Shown piece by piece: positions 44,254-55,468 of a stretch of DNA of 64,000 bases (position 1 is its first letter; each line of letters starts with the position of its first letter). The stretch is from NCBI GenBank assembly GCA_039545315.1, contig BCIM01000009.1, positions 434,001 through 498,000 on the forward strand. The letters are read 5' to 3'. A program made the position numbers and the translations under genes. The notes under the pieces were generated by a model, which saw only the letters and a program-made list of their open reading frames with translations, made no database searches and was not told the origin of the DNA. The stretch is from Kondoa malvinella (taxonomy: Eukaryota; Basidiomycota; Agaricostilbomycetes; Agaricostilbales; Kondoaceae).

Positions 44254-45458
44254 TTACTCGAAGCCCTTGTAAGGGTTTGGTTCAGGCCAATAGACATTCC
44301 CGCCCTTTAAGTATTCGCAAGCATACAAGGCGCTGCCACTCTGTCAGACAAATTCGAAGGAAGCTGGTGAAAGACTTACCCGCCCATGCATTTAGTCACC
44401 GCGCAGCCTAGTTGCGTAGTATCTTTCCAGACGACTTGAGTCCTGCAGTGCATATCAGCATCTGTAGAGACTGGTATAGGATTACTTACCAGTGACTGTA
44501 ATCTGGCTTCTTAGGATTGTAATCCTTGCTTTCCGCATTCCATCCTGCAACACTTGCAGAAATGCTGCTATAACCTTGTGCCAAGTTCTCACCGGCGCCC
44601 AGCGCTTTTCCTCCTCCCTGTTGAAGAGTGAGCTATGCGATAGAGTATCCAGACAGAACCTACATGCTCAAAGACGCATTTGTCAGTCCTGCATTGCCGT
44701 CAGTCCTGGTTTCAACATGACGAATAGACCACTCACCAAGCTTGAGCAGCCTTTTCGAGATCATCAGACCAAACAAGGGGTTCGGCACCATGTTGAGCAC
44801 GTTCATCATTGTGAGCCTTCAAAGCTTCAATAGCAAAAGCAGACAAGCCGCTTTCGGGCGGAGTAGCAGCTTCGAAAGTGGTAGTTGGTTCAGCAGTCGT
44901 GCTTGCCTTGGCGCGAGAGGTAGTTGACGGTTTAGGCTTGCGAGTTGGCTTTGCCTTTGTCGACTTGGCTTGTGATGTGACGGATCGAGATTTCGACTTG
45001 CTAGCTTTGGCTACTTTGGAAGAAATTGGGCTGGAAGCAGTTGCGACTTCGAATGAGGCGACTTGAACGTCCTGTTGCGGCTCCAACGTCTCGGCGGGCA
45101 CTGCTGGAGCGGAAAAGGATGCAATCTGCGCGACTGGGGCTGCACTGTCGGAATCTTCATGTTGAGCATTCCAGCCTTTCCAATCGCCATGTTTGCGCCA
45201 ATTTGCCCAGCGATTGAATCGGCTACAACATCGAGTGAGCAGCGTTCAATGTGAAAATCAACCAGAACACTTACCCATGACGATGCTTGCGGAAACGCTG
45301 CACCTCTTGACGGTAGGAGTTCTTGTTCCATTCCTGCTTGCGTGGAGCCTCCTGGGCGAGCACAGCAGAGGAGAAGAGCAGAGCAGAACTAAGGAGGTTT
45401 GAGCACTAGCAGTGAAGGCATCGTAAGTCTCTGACCTGATGAAATTAAATGTGAGCAT
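44254..45458 (-). CDS. Secreted CAP/PR-1 (SCP) domain protein, copy 1
   Basis: Exons 45436-45458, 45275-45388, 44737-45222, 44664-44688, 44490-44617, 44380-44442 and 44254-44338 give 307 residues. A signal peptide (MLTFNFISSALLFSSAVLAQ) precedes a Trp/Arg/His-rich segment and a Lys/Ser/Thr-rich linker. The CAP domain shows ALKAHNDERAQHGAEPLVWSDDL, CVFEHGGGKALGAGENLAQG, YSHWTQVVWKDTTQLGCAV and ACEYLKGGNV. Fungal members such as Pry proteins bind sterols and fatty acids outside the cell. The last intron must end at GAG (44339-44379, 41 bases) to keep the ACEY frame, because the adjacent CAG would shift it. It is a tandem paralogue of the next gene. Confidence 0.88.
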
Positions 45459-45615
45459 TTTGACCAGCAAGCTTCTCGAAAAGAGTGGAAAGATCATTGA
45501 AAGAGCGTGAGTATGGCTGAGAGAGAAAGAGGCAAAGAAAACAAGAGGGAGAGGCGTTAGAAGAGCGGCACATGTCATGATCGAAGCTTCTAACTAAGCT
45601 GTGTTTCGAAACTGT

Positions 45616-46963
45616 TTATACGTTTACAGATTTGTCGTGCCGCGTCTGATATGAGCAGACAAGCCAACAGAATGATCGAGACAGGTGTAGTCGAAAACAT
45701 AGAAACGGAGATACGCGAGGTAGAAACGAAGCCCAAAGCGCACAATATTGCATCGACCGAGCAGCGATAAGAAACTCAAAACACCGACGCCAGCGTCGGT
45801 CATACAGAACATCCCTAGAGTTGGACATTCTGGCTAGTCGGATTTCAGCAAGAGGAAAAAGTAGCAAAACCTCGACGTACTCGAATTGACCCAGAACATT
45901 ACCGTGCTCAAGGTATTCGCAAGCACTGAAGGCGCTACAAAAGATATCAGCGCGCGCCCGCAAGATGATGAATGCACTCACCCAACGTTATCGCACTGTG
46001 TCACGGCGCAACCGACTTGTGTCGTTCCTTTCCAAACAACCTACAGGCAAAATAAGCACCTGCTACAGCTCACAGGATAAGAAGCATACTTGAGTCCTGC
46101 TCGCATCGTCAGCATTTGTACATCGACATGAATACTAGACATACCAATGAGAATAGCTACCAGGAGTATAGTCTTTGGCCTCATCGTTCCATGCTTGGAT
46201 AGCTCCGGTGATGCTTGAATACCCAGCTGCCAAATTTTCTCCTGCGCCTAGAGGTTTTCCACCTCCCTGCACGGTTGTAAGGCGATATCCTGTAGACGAA
46301 GATATACACTTACATGCTCAAAGACGCATCGCTCAGTCCTGCATAGAGTATCAGCATGCCACGTCTGGCAGACAGAAGTAAGCTCACCAAGTCTTGGCAG
46401 CTTGAGCAAGGTCATCAGACCAAGTCAGAGGTTGAGCATTCCGTTTCGCTCGTTCGGTGTTATGTGCTTCCAAAGCCGCAGTCGCAAACTCGTCGAGACC
46501 GGACTGTGATGGAGTGCTTTCCTGTGTGATGGCTGGTGCAGCCGTAGACGAAGAACTGGAAATGACAGTGATGATTCGTTGTGTCGTAGTTGGCGAAGGG
46601 TCTGATGGTGTGACCATAGTTTCATCTGCTACTGGAGAAGCGACAGGCGAGGCGTTGACTTCACCAAGCGAAGAATCGGATTGCTCTCGCTGCGGATCAT
46701 TCTTCCCTGAGCGCCAGGGTTTGTGTTCGCTATTCCTCAGGTCAGCTTGCATTCGCGAGGAGCGACGGAAGCCTACCCTTTGTGGTGCTTTCTGTGTTTT
46801 CCCCAGCGATGAGCTGAACGATTCTTGCCGCAGCTCCCCTTCTCGGAACCAGCGAGAACGGTGATAGCAGACAGTAAAAAGATAGATCTGCATAGTAAGA
46901 GACTTTTCAGACGCGTGCGAGTTAAAAGATTAAGACCGACGCGAAGAGACGAATGGACAACAT
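45616..46963 (-). CDS. Secreted CAP/PR-1 (SCP) domain protein, copy 2
   Basis: Exons 46941-46963, 46777-46887, 46388-46729, 46314-46338, 46145-46266, 46090-46096 (7 bases), 45982-46040 and 45616-45934 give up to 335 residues. The signal peptide (MLSIRLFASIFLLSAITVLAG) is built from a 23-base first exon of the same length as in copy 1. A basic His/Lys-rich segment, a Ser/Thr/Pro linker and the CAP domain follow (ALEAHNTERAKRNAQPLTWSDDL, CVFEHGGGKPLGAGENLAAG, TQVVWKGTTQVGCAV, SACEYLEHGNVLG). The C-terminus is uncertain: the frame stays open for a further ~90 residues with no similarity to copy 1. An unseen intron may begin at GTCGAG near 45877. Confidence 0.82.
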
Positions 46964-47299
46964 AATGCAAAGCTCGCCAGGAGTGATGAAAAAGTGAAAG
47001 ACGCAATGAGAGATTGGTGGAATACGAAAGAGACATGAAGAAGAGACAGAAAGTAAGGCTGCAGCCACTAAAAGCCAAGAGCATAGACGCGCGATAGAGT
47101 TCCCGAAAGCTGAGGTTCAACCGCTCTCACTGCTGTCTGGCCATACAAGACATATACATGGCACTGACAGATTGCAATGCAAGACAAGGCATGCGTCCTA
47201 AAACATGTCACATCTTGGTTTGAGAGCAAGCGAGCGGAAATTTTAAATTTGGTGGTCATCGAGCTGTAGCCATCATCAAGCAATATTGGGCCTCATGGA
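46964..47299. other. Divergent intergenic region (CAP copy 2 / ketopantoate reductase)
   Basis: These 336 bases separate two divergent genes; presumed promoters, with no recognised motif. Confidence 0.5.
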
Positions 47300-48724
47300 A
47301 TGTTGCATATCCTCGGAGGTGAGCTGCGGCACACATCGATGGACCTGTGGAACCTGCTGATCCGCAGTTGACAGCCGGAGCTCTGGGCGGATTGTTGGCA
47401 ACACAAATACGATCGACGCAGCCTCAAGCGCAAATCAAGCTGTTGTTGCGCAGTGGACAGTTTGCAAGAGATTGGATATGGGCGAGCAGACAGGAGCAAA
47501 AAGCGGCGATTCAAGCAGGGACAGCAAAAGGTGCAAGAGGAGACCAAGTCTGCCTCGAGCTCAATCGAAGCCAGCAAGATGATGCGAGACGCCGCAGCAA
47601 TAATCATCTATCGCGAGGCTTTGATGTCGAATGGGTATCCGCTGTTGCTTCATCACGCAGCGAAGCATCAAAATTACCAAAGCGAAAGCTGCCATCTGGC
47701 GGACACGGTCGTGAAATCGATGTACCAGTCTCTGCTTCACCTATATCTACTCTTATCGTTACGACAAAGGCGCCAAGCGTCGTCCCCTCACTGGCGTTGC
47801 TGCGACATCGACTCTCTGCGGAATCCACTGTCGTCTTTCTGCAAGATGGGATGGGCATCTTGGACTCGGTCGTTGACGCCTATTTCTCCAACCCAAAGAC
47901 CAGACCCAGCTTTGTCCTCGGCCTCAGCTCCCAATCATGCCATAGAAATTTCCTTTCAGCCATTCCTCGCATCCACTGGGGTGGATCAGCAACCGCAACA
48001 CTCTCTTACGGCGTCATTCCTTCACGACCAGTCACGGACGAGCTTCACTCCATGTTCTCTTCTGCAAAACACCCAATGCTCAACCCGCAAATCGATACCA
48101 CGCCCGATCTCGCCGCACATCTTCCTCTCACGCCAACCACCTCATCTCTCCACTATACACTCGAGACACTCCAACTCTGTACAGAACTACGACCAACCTG
48201 GCTCTCCTTGCCCAGCTTTCAGACTCGACAACTTCAACGCCTCACAGCCGTCAGTTGCATCAACCCGCTCTCAGCTATCGGCGACAGCCTCAACGGGCAT
48301 TTGTACGGCTCTAGCAACTTCAACTCTGTAGCACGCCAGCTATGTCAAGAAGCAAGTAATGCATTTTACGCTCAGCGGAACCCGGAACAGGCGTTCGAAG
48401 GCGCCTTTGACGATAGTCACCCACTTTCGGCCAAGCAGCTGTACACGGAGACGCTCAACAATCTACGAAGATCGCCTCAAGCTATTTCCAGTACCTTGTC
48501 CGATATCAGGAATCAATCGGAAAGGACAGAAATGTATGTCTGACTTGTTGCAATGCACCAGATCGAGCTGACTCTTAACAAGTGATTACATGAACGGCTA
48601 CATCTCCCGATTGGGAAAGCACTTTGGCATACCAACGCCAACACACGATCTGATGGTGTCGCTAGTGGACCTGCGACTAGAGCAAGCCCGGATAGGCATG
48701 AGTGACACGCGGAGGCATTATTGA
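47300..48724 (+). CDS. PAN5: 2-dehydropantoate 2-reductase (ketopantoate reductase)
   Basis: Exons 47300-47318, 47375-48533 and 48583-48724 give 439 residues. The enzyme reduces ketopantoate to pantoate with NADPH, an early step towards CoA. The 19-base first exon and 56-base intron create MLHILGAGALGGLLATQI, the GxGxxG Rossmann motif. Then come LIVTTKAPSV, VVFLQDGMGI (NG-like), SATATLSYGVI, TAVSCINPLSA and, after the second intron, EIDYMNGYISRLGKHFGIPTPTH with the conserved EIDYxNG motif. Intron 48534-48582 ends in AAG. A further stretch (about 47480-47640) is an insert in the Rossmann domain. It converges on SMC6 with 62 bases between stops. Confidence 0.9.
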
Positions 48725-48786
48725 GATCGTATGCGAATGTGTGATGCAATAAATACAGTACAAGTAATACAAAAAGCCTCGAGTGT

Positions 48787-51700
48787 CTAGTTGCCTGCTC
48801 CAAGACGCCCTTGGTTTCGTTGCGGGTCCGCCTACAGACACAAGCCATCGGATCAGGAGTCTCCATCGAAAAGGAATCTGAACATACCACTCTGAGAACC
48901 TTGATGTCTTGTCCAATAGCAACATTTGCCATGGCGTTTGGTGAGACTGCGCATGTACATCAGCATTGATGTTCGACAAAGGCATATTAAGCATACTGAG
49001 GATGAATTGGCTGCAGCAACGAATTAGCCTACGTGTCCAGCATAACATACGATGAAGGCTCACGTCTCATTGGTCTGACGAGCACCCTCGATCTATCGCC
49101 ATGTCAGATTTAGCTACGACAGGGGCCTGTCTTGCTCACCATCATGCCCATGGCAATTCGTCGATTGACAGGATCTGGACACGTGTCAGCCTTTCGCTTG
49201 GCGGTCATACACATTCACTCACCCATAAACACATCAAACTCGTCGAGAGCACGGATCGGGCAACCGATAGATTCCCATAAGGTAAGTAAGAGAGAGACTG
49301 TGGAGAAACTCTTCTCGCCTATCGTCGGATAGATGAGCCACAGCGAGACGATGCATCAAAAGGGAATGCGGACCACCAGACAAACTCTTCGCGTCCTTGA
49401 AGGAATCCTTTTGCTGCTTTTGCGTCGCCTGCGTATTGCCTTCCTCAGTCTGCACACGAATGTCCAATCGGTGCTTTTCGTGGTTGAAAGTGAGCTTGCC
49501 GCTATAGCCACGAGTAGACAAGTGCTTGATGAACTGCATGCGTGCTCGGACGGTGATGTAGCGACGGAAGTGGTCCCACTTGTCCATTCGGACAGTGTAG
49601 GCTTTTTTGAGTGCCTAGGATAAGGTCAGACCTGTGAGAACGGCCGAGCAAGAGAAATTCACCTTGAACAATCCATTGAGCTCTTGGATGGCCGCACTTG
49701 CCCTGCCATATGCTGTTTGGGTCTTTTCTACTTGATGGTTGATATCATCAATGGACATGCCCTGCCTCTTCTCGGTGATACTCAAGGCTTTCGTCTTGGC
49801 TCGAACTTCAGCGTCATACTCTTTCGGGCCCTTCTTTGGATCTAAAGGCAGACTTTCGCGATCATCGCAAACGATCTCGGCTTGCTCAGTACAGGTCTGT
49901 GGGTGGAATCAAATTGAATTTCGCGGTCTGCGGAAAGAAAACTAACTTGACACTTCTCGGATGTCTCTTCATATGCGGTTTGGATGGCAGCTACTTTGGT
50001 ACGCTGGTTGTTCAGCTTGTTCTCATATTGCCTAACGTTGCTTTGACTTTGATTGCGGGCATCCAGTGCGGCCTTAGCTCTCGTCTGATCAAAGCGACAG
50101 CGTGAGCTTCCGGGATGAAAGCAGTGACCTCACCACTTACTCGCTTCTCCTCGATCTCGGCTTCCTTGGCCCGCTTGCGTGTTTCATGAGCATCACGTTC
50201 TTCAACTAGAGGTCTATTGGCGCGTGTCAAAGCTTCTAAGCGCTCGCGATTTGCTGCAAGTTGTGTCTTGCTGCCTTCCACCATATCTTCTTGTTGCTAG
50301 AATTATCTCTGAGCATCAATGTGTCTCAAGGCAGTGAACAACCTACTTGAACATTCTGCTCCATGTGAGCAACGTTGACGGGTTCAGAGACAATCATGTT
50401 GTCTTCTATCGTGGTGATATTATAGGCCAACTTTTGATCTCTGTTTTGTGCAGCTTTGGCGCGGTTCTGGTAGCGCAATTAGACGAGATAACAAAGGCAA
50501 CAAGTAAGGTACGTACGATAGCAGCTACTCTGCGTCTATTGAGGTCCGCCAACTCCACGTCCATTTGATCACGCCTTTGCAATACTTCTTGCAAACGTCG
50601 TTCGGCTTGCTGCTTATCGGCTTCGAATCGGCTGTCAGACTGTTCAGTTGATTGGACAATCATCTGAAAGACAGCTCACGCTACGACGGATGACACGTCT
50701 TTTGTCAAACGAGGCGTCCCTCTGTACATGGTCAAGGGGACCTGCTGTCTTCCACCTCGTCTGGAGTACAGTAGTGCATCAGCTGCAATTCCCCGTGACA
50801 GCTTCTGTGCACTTACACACCACCAAGCCTGTAGCCATCCTCAGAGTAACAAGTCTGAACGCCACGAGGAGGATTTTGCATGATGCGATCACCCTCGGGT
50901 CTGGTTGCGACGAGTATGGAAGACTCTGGTCGGGTCATGTTGACGACTGCAGTACGGACCAGTTCGTCAGAGAACTGGAGATCTATGTAAGCCTTTTGCG
51001 CAATGAGAGCACAGAAAACGTACGCCAAGAACCTTATAGACAGTAACAAATTGCGGTCCAGGATCTGCTTGCTGAATCTGCTGGTCTAGACGGTGATTCG
51101 CAGCGTTACAGAAGATGGGAACATTGTGCATATTGAAGCGTTTCAAGAGGTTCCCCAGCCGACCTTTGTCGCGGTTGTCGGAGCAGACAAAGCCGTTGAG
51201 CTGAGCGCCAAAGACTGATTCGATTGTAGAGCTCCATCGTTGATCTTTGAGGGTCATAAATCGACCAAGCGGACCAACAGGCCTGCTCCCAACCCAATTG
51301 TCTCGTTGAATGGCGTCAATGACACCTTTGACATTGTTGCCGTAAGCGGCTAACGGATCTGTCTGACTGCGGCGGGCTTGATTGATAGCTGATTCGCAGG
51401 ACTGGACGTCTCTTTGAGCATTTCCCAAGTCGTTCTTTAGCTCCCTGTACTCATTGCCACCTTCTTCTGCCTGGGTGACAAACGCATTGGCCTCGCGTCT
51501 GGCTTCTACTATCGTGCTCTGAAGCTCTTCTCGCTGGTCCTTCAATCTCTGCAATTCTGCGAGCTGTTGTTGGCGAGGACCATCTGTGTCTTCAGCATTC
51601 TTTGCTAGCTCTGCTTCTAATGAAGCCCTGAATTCGGTCGCACGCTGTTGGGCTTCTTTGATGGCGCTCATCATTTCGCGTCCATCGTTCTGGCTCACAT

Positions 51701-53435
51701 CAGTCAGGCTGTCGCTTGGCCAATCGAAGGGACTCACATTCAGACCCCTGATCTCGACCAGATTATCCTTCAGTTGTTTCTTGATCTCGGCCAATTCAGC
51801 ATCAAGGCCGTCATTGCCGTTTTCTTCTTCAGTGACTTCAGCTTCGAGGGCAGTGAAGCGCTCATTGACCTCGTCTAGATTCGCCTTGAACCTCTCCAGT
51901 TCAGCTTCGATCTGCGGCACGCGACTCTCTTCATCCGCGAGCTTCTCAGCCTGTTCCTCCATCTTGTTCTCCACCTCGACAACGAAAGACCAAGCCAGAC
52001 ACTTCTTTGCTTCCTCCAGCTTTGCAGCCTGATTCTGAGCAGCCTCCGCAGACTTTTGCCGAACAACAGCTTCTTGTAGTTCCTTCTTCAGCTGGGGCAC
52101 GATCTGCTTTTGGCGTTCAATGCTAGCTTTGACTTCTCGTGTAAGCTGACGAAGCTGGTCGTATTCTTCTGTAAGCTGTTGAAGCATAGTACCGCGGAGG
52201 AAAAAAGCATATTTCTCTTGTGGTGAAGAGTTGTGCAAGAATTGCCGCGCATTGTCTTGCGAAAGCACATTGATGGGATTATCGACAGAGATGGAAAAAT
52301 GGTCAGTAATGTTGGTCAGCTCTTCGCGCTTGGTTTCGATGGTTTTGCCTGCACTATTGGCAATCTTGTATCCGCCTCCACCGCTCTCTCGCATGATGGA
52401 TCGCGTAACGAGGATAGAGTCACCATAGACTTCGGGCTTCCAGGCGTCTGGGCCTTTGTTGGCCAATCGAACTGTGACGGTTGCTTTCCTGTGAAGCGAA
52501 CGGACTTTAGCATCATGAGCCGATATCACCTCTGTACCTACGTGACACCAGGCTCGTTGCGGACAAAGTCTTTGATACCAGATCCACGACCCTGCAACGG
52601 TCATGAGCAACGCGCCAGATGCTCGACGTGAATCGAGCTCACAGTCGCTGCCGCCTTTCCACCCAAAGCGACTACTAAGGCTGAAAGAAAGGCAGACTTT
52701 CCGCCTACATAGCGGGTAAGCTGCGATTAGGGCGAGTATAGAGTAGACTCACTTCCGTTATGGCCTACGACGAACTGTGCAACAGGTCAGCTCGGAAAAG
52801 CACGCGCGCAGGTAAAAGCATACGTTGATACGGTTGCTTCAGGGCGTAGTGTCAGGCATATGTTCGCTAACAGCTTCGGATGAGCTTACCCTAGCTTCAA
52901 GGTCATTTTGGGATGACACATAAAGTCCGTCACTCTGTAGCGGCAATGAGCTCTTGTTACAGTACTGCGAGGAGTCACGCACTCGATAGACTGAATGATA
53001 CCGGCTTGGGCAGCAGTCTGTCAAAAGGAGTCAAGTCGATGCACCCATAGATCAGCTCGAAAGACTTACACCCGTCTTCTTCTGAGTTTGCGTAGAAGCC
53101 AATTTGCGTGCTTTGGCTTGCATTTCTTCCTCGTCAGAGCCTCCCTCGTCATCATCATCTGGACATGCAAGAAAATGAGAACGCGATAAAATGTTGAATA
53201 GCCTAGGCAGACGGACCTTCTATATGGTCTTCCTTGTGTACGTGCTCGTCGTCAACTTGCAGGTCTGCTTCTTCAAGCTGCGAGCTCGGAACCGACTGTC
53301 GAGCGCGTTTCTAACATTTATCAAAACACAACGCGAAGTCAGTCTTTGGTGGAATTTGTCTGGTATGCGCTATCGTACAGAAGAATGTGACTGATCGTCA
53401 TCGCTGGCATCAGCAGGTGCTGCGCGTTTCGCCAT
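48787..53435 (-). CDS. SMC6: Structural maintenance of chromosomes protein 6
   Basis: The gene spans ~20 exons from ATG 53435 to TAG 48787. Smc6 is the ATPase partner of Smc5 in the nuclear DNA-repair complex. Visible parts: an acidic start, [43 protein letters not shown] (Walker A, split by introns), [20 protein letters not shown], a long coiled coil, the hinge ([33 protein letters not shown]), a second coil, [20 protein letters not shown] (signature, split after SGG), [13 protein letters not shown] (Walker B) and the tail [15 protein letters not shown]. Confident small exons include 52824-52836 (13 bases). Joins around 50640-51050 (after the hinge) are unresolved. The 48-base intron 51690-51737 has no stop and can be misread as coding. 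Confidence 0.9.
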
Positions 53436-53610
53436 GGTTAAGTCTTTGTTCAGTGTCAAGCTGAAATTGCGTTGAAGCGCGCGCGAGAACGGGTCATTAA
53501 GAGTTGATTACAAGGAAAAATACAGGCTATATGACAGTCGTGGCATTTAATTACTACCATCCTCGTTCCACTGTTCAGATATTGACATTTAACTTGATTA
53601 GTCGACCGCT

Positions 53611-55468
53611 TCATGCTGCCGCTTTGGGTGCTTCCTTTGACTCTGCGCTGGAAGCTGGCCAAAGAGATGGAATACCCAAGTTAGGCAGTGCTGGCATAGA
53701 TGGTAGGTAGCCTGAAGAAGCTGGTGCTTCATCATCTTTGGCAATTGTCGCTTGAGCCTGGCCCGAAGTACTCGTAGCTGGCCATATACTGCCTGCGAAT
53801 TGTGTCGCAGCTTCAGAGAGAACGTTCACTTCCTGCGTGACGGCTTGTGTGATCGACTCGGTGATTGTCGCTGGCGGTTCGACATGCTCTTTAGTCAGAG
53901 TCTCTGAGCTTCCAGTTTGCTCCTCGGGTTTGCTCGAAGTGGTCTTAGTGTCCGCCGCTTGTTCCTCTTTTGCTTCCTGATGCGCAGCAGCCAGCTCTTG
54001 TCGTTCTTTGGGCGTAGCACTGGCGACCACATCCTTTGATTTTGCAGACGGGTCAATGCCTTGCTTCGCTTTAGCCTTGATGACCGTTGGGTCATTATCA
54101 TCGAGACCGTTGCCTCTAAAGCAGAGAAGGAAGGATGGGCGCTTCTTCTTTTGTTTCGCGCTCTTGTCGGACGCAGTAGAGAGTTCTGTGCCGGTCCGCT
54201 TTCCAGCCGACTTGTCCTTATTTCCCGCTGACGGTTCTTCATCTCCTGCTTCCTCGCCAATTCCTGAATCTTCCTCGTCTGCTGCAGCGCTTGAACCACC
54301 TGCCTCATCCCCATTCTCCTCGTGAAGCATGTGAGACGCTTGTGATTGAGACTGCTGCATGAGCGGACGAGCTTCTGTTCTAGATCCATCATCTGCGATG
54401 CCACAGAATTTGCAAATGGCTGGTAGATAGACTGCATAGTCGTATTTGAAGTGATAATTGCCTCCGAATTCGGCGTCGAGCTGATCTTCAGGAATGAGCT
54501 TCTTCATGTCTGGGTTCATCTGTAATTTGCCCTTGGTTTCGGGGTCTAGGAAGGGCGTCACGGCAGAGAAGATTCCTTTGAGGTAGAAAGGACAATTGAC
54601 GACGACCTGCTTGAGAGTCAGCTCTGATCGATGTGAAGAAGAATAGTACACACAGCCTTGCCTAACCGTTCTGCGTAGTGATTCTGTAAGATGTCGATGA
54701 TAGTCTTCGCTGTCTTCATTGAAGGGTTGGACTTGCTTGAAGCGCCTGCGTAATCGATGACAAGCAAGAGCTTCGAGACATGCGGAGGTAGCAGATCGAC
54801 AGCTCGCTCAAGCTGAAAGATCATATGTCGGACTGATTGCGTATACCATCAGCCAATGATCTAGATATCAGGCAAACAACTCACTCTGCGTAGGACTGGG
54901 ATCGGTATTCTCTCGCGCAGGTCGAAGGTACATCACAGGTCTACCCTTGAGATCGAATCCGCTGACAATGACCTTACCCTGTTCAAAGCATTAGACGGAT
55001 CAGACATCGATACATGGAACGGCTCACTCCTTCAGTTTCCTCGCGGATCTCATCAGGAGGGATAGTGTCGGGCTTATACTCTCTTCTCCATTCACTGTAC
55101 GTCTTACCTCAGCATGGCTCCGCTACAATTCCGCGCGCAACTCACAGCGTCGATTTGACCCTCGACTTGGCTTGATCCATCTTCCAATCGCTAGCTTTCA
55201 GAAAGCGTGCCATGCATCGTTCCGTGTCTAAGTATTTCTTCTCTTGCACAGCATAGTCGTCAGATTCGGGCAAAGCGAGTTCCTTGTCGATATATGATCT
55301 TAGCTCTTCGCATTGCTTCTCTTGCGCAGACGTGAGCTCGGGGTCCTTCTCAAATTTGGTGTCTGGCAGCGGCCGCCAAGCTCCAACGGTAGTCTCTTTC
55401 GTGCCAACTTGAGCAACGCCTTTGGCACTCTTCAAGTAAGCATTTCTCTTGCCGGTCGGTACTTTCAT
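53611..55468 (-). CDS. Sec14-like CRAL-TRIO lipid-transfer protein with disordered tail
   Basis: Exons 55146-55468, 55028-55094, 54885-54978, 54654-54832 and 53611-54606 give 552 residues. The N-terminal CRAL-TRIO-N part includes RCMARFLKASDWKMDQAKSRV and EWRREYKPDTI. The lipid-binding domain has GFDLKGRPVMYLRPARENT, LLLVIDYAGASSKSNPSM, ILQNHYAERLGKAVVVNCPFYLKGIFSAVTPFLDPETKGKL and LDAEFGGNYHFKYDY (interrupted here). Such proteins exchange phosphatidylinositol and other lipids. The ~250-residue tail is acidic and Ser/Ala/Lys-rich with a basic KKKRPSFLLCF patch and a possible amphipathic end, which may target a membrane. It is most like the fungal Csr1/Pdr17-type group by layout, but I would not assign it further. 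Confidence 0.9.

Noticed and set aside
4895..48724. A CoA biosynthesis gene cluster (pantothenate kinase and ketopantoate reductase)
   Set aside because: The two genes are over 40 kb apart with many unrelated genes between, so the link is metabolic, not a cluster.
49340..49380. Altered SMC6 signature reading [11 protein letters not shown]
   Set aside because: The segment after SGG is intron; splicing gives the normal SGGEKSFS.
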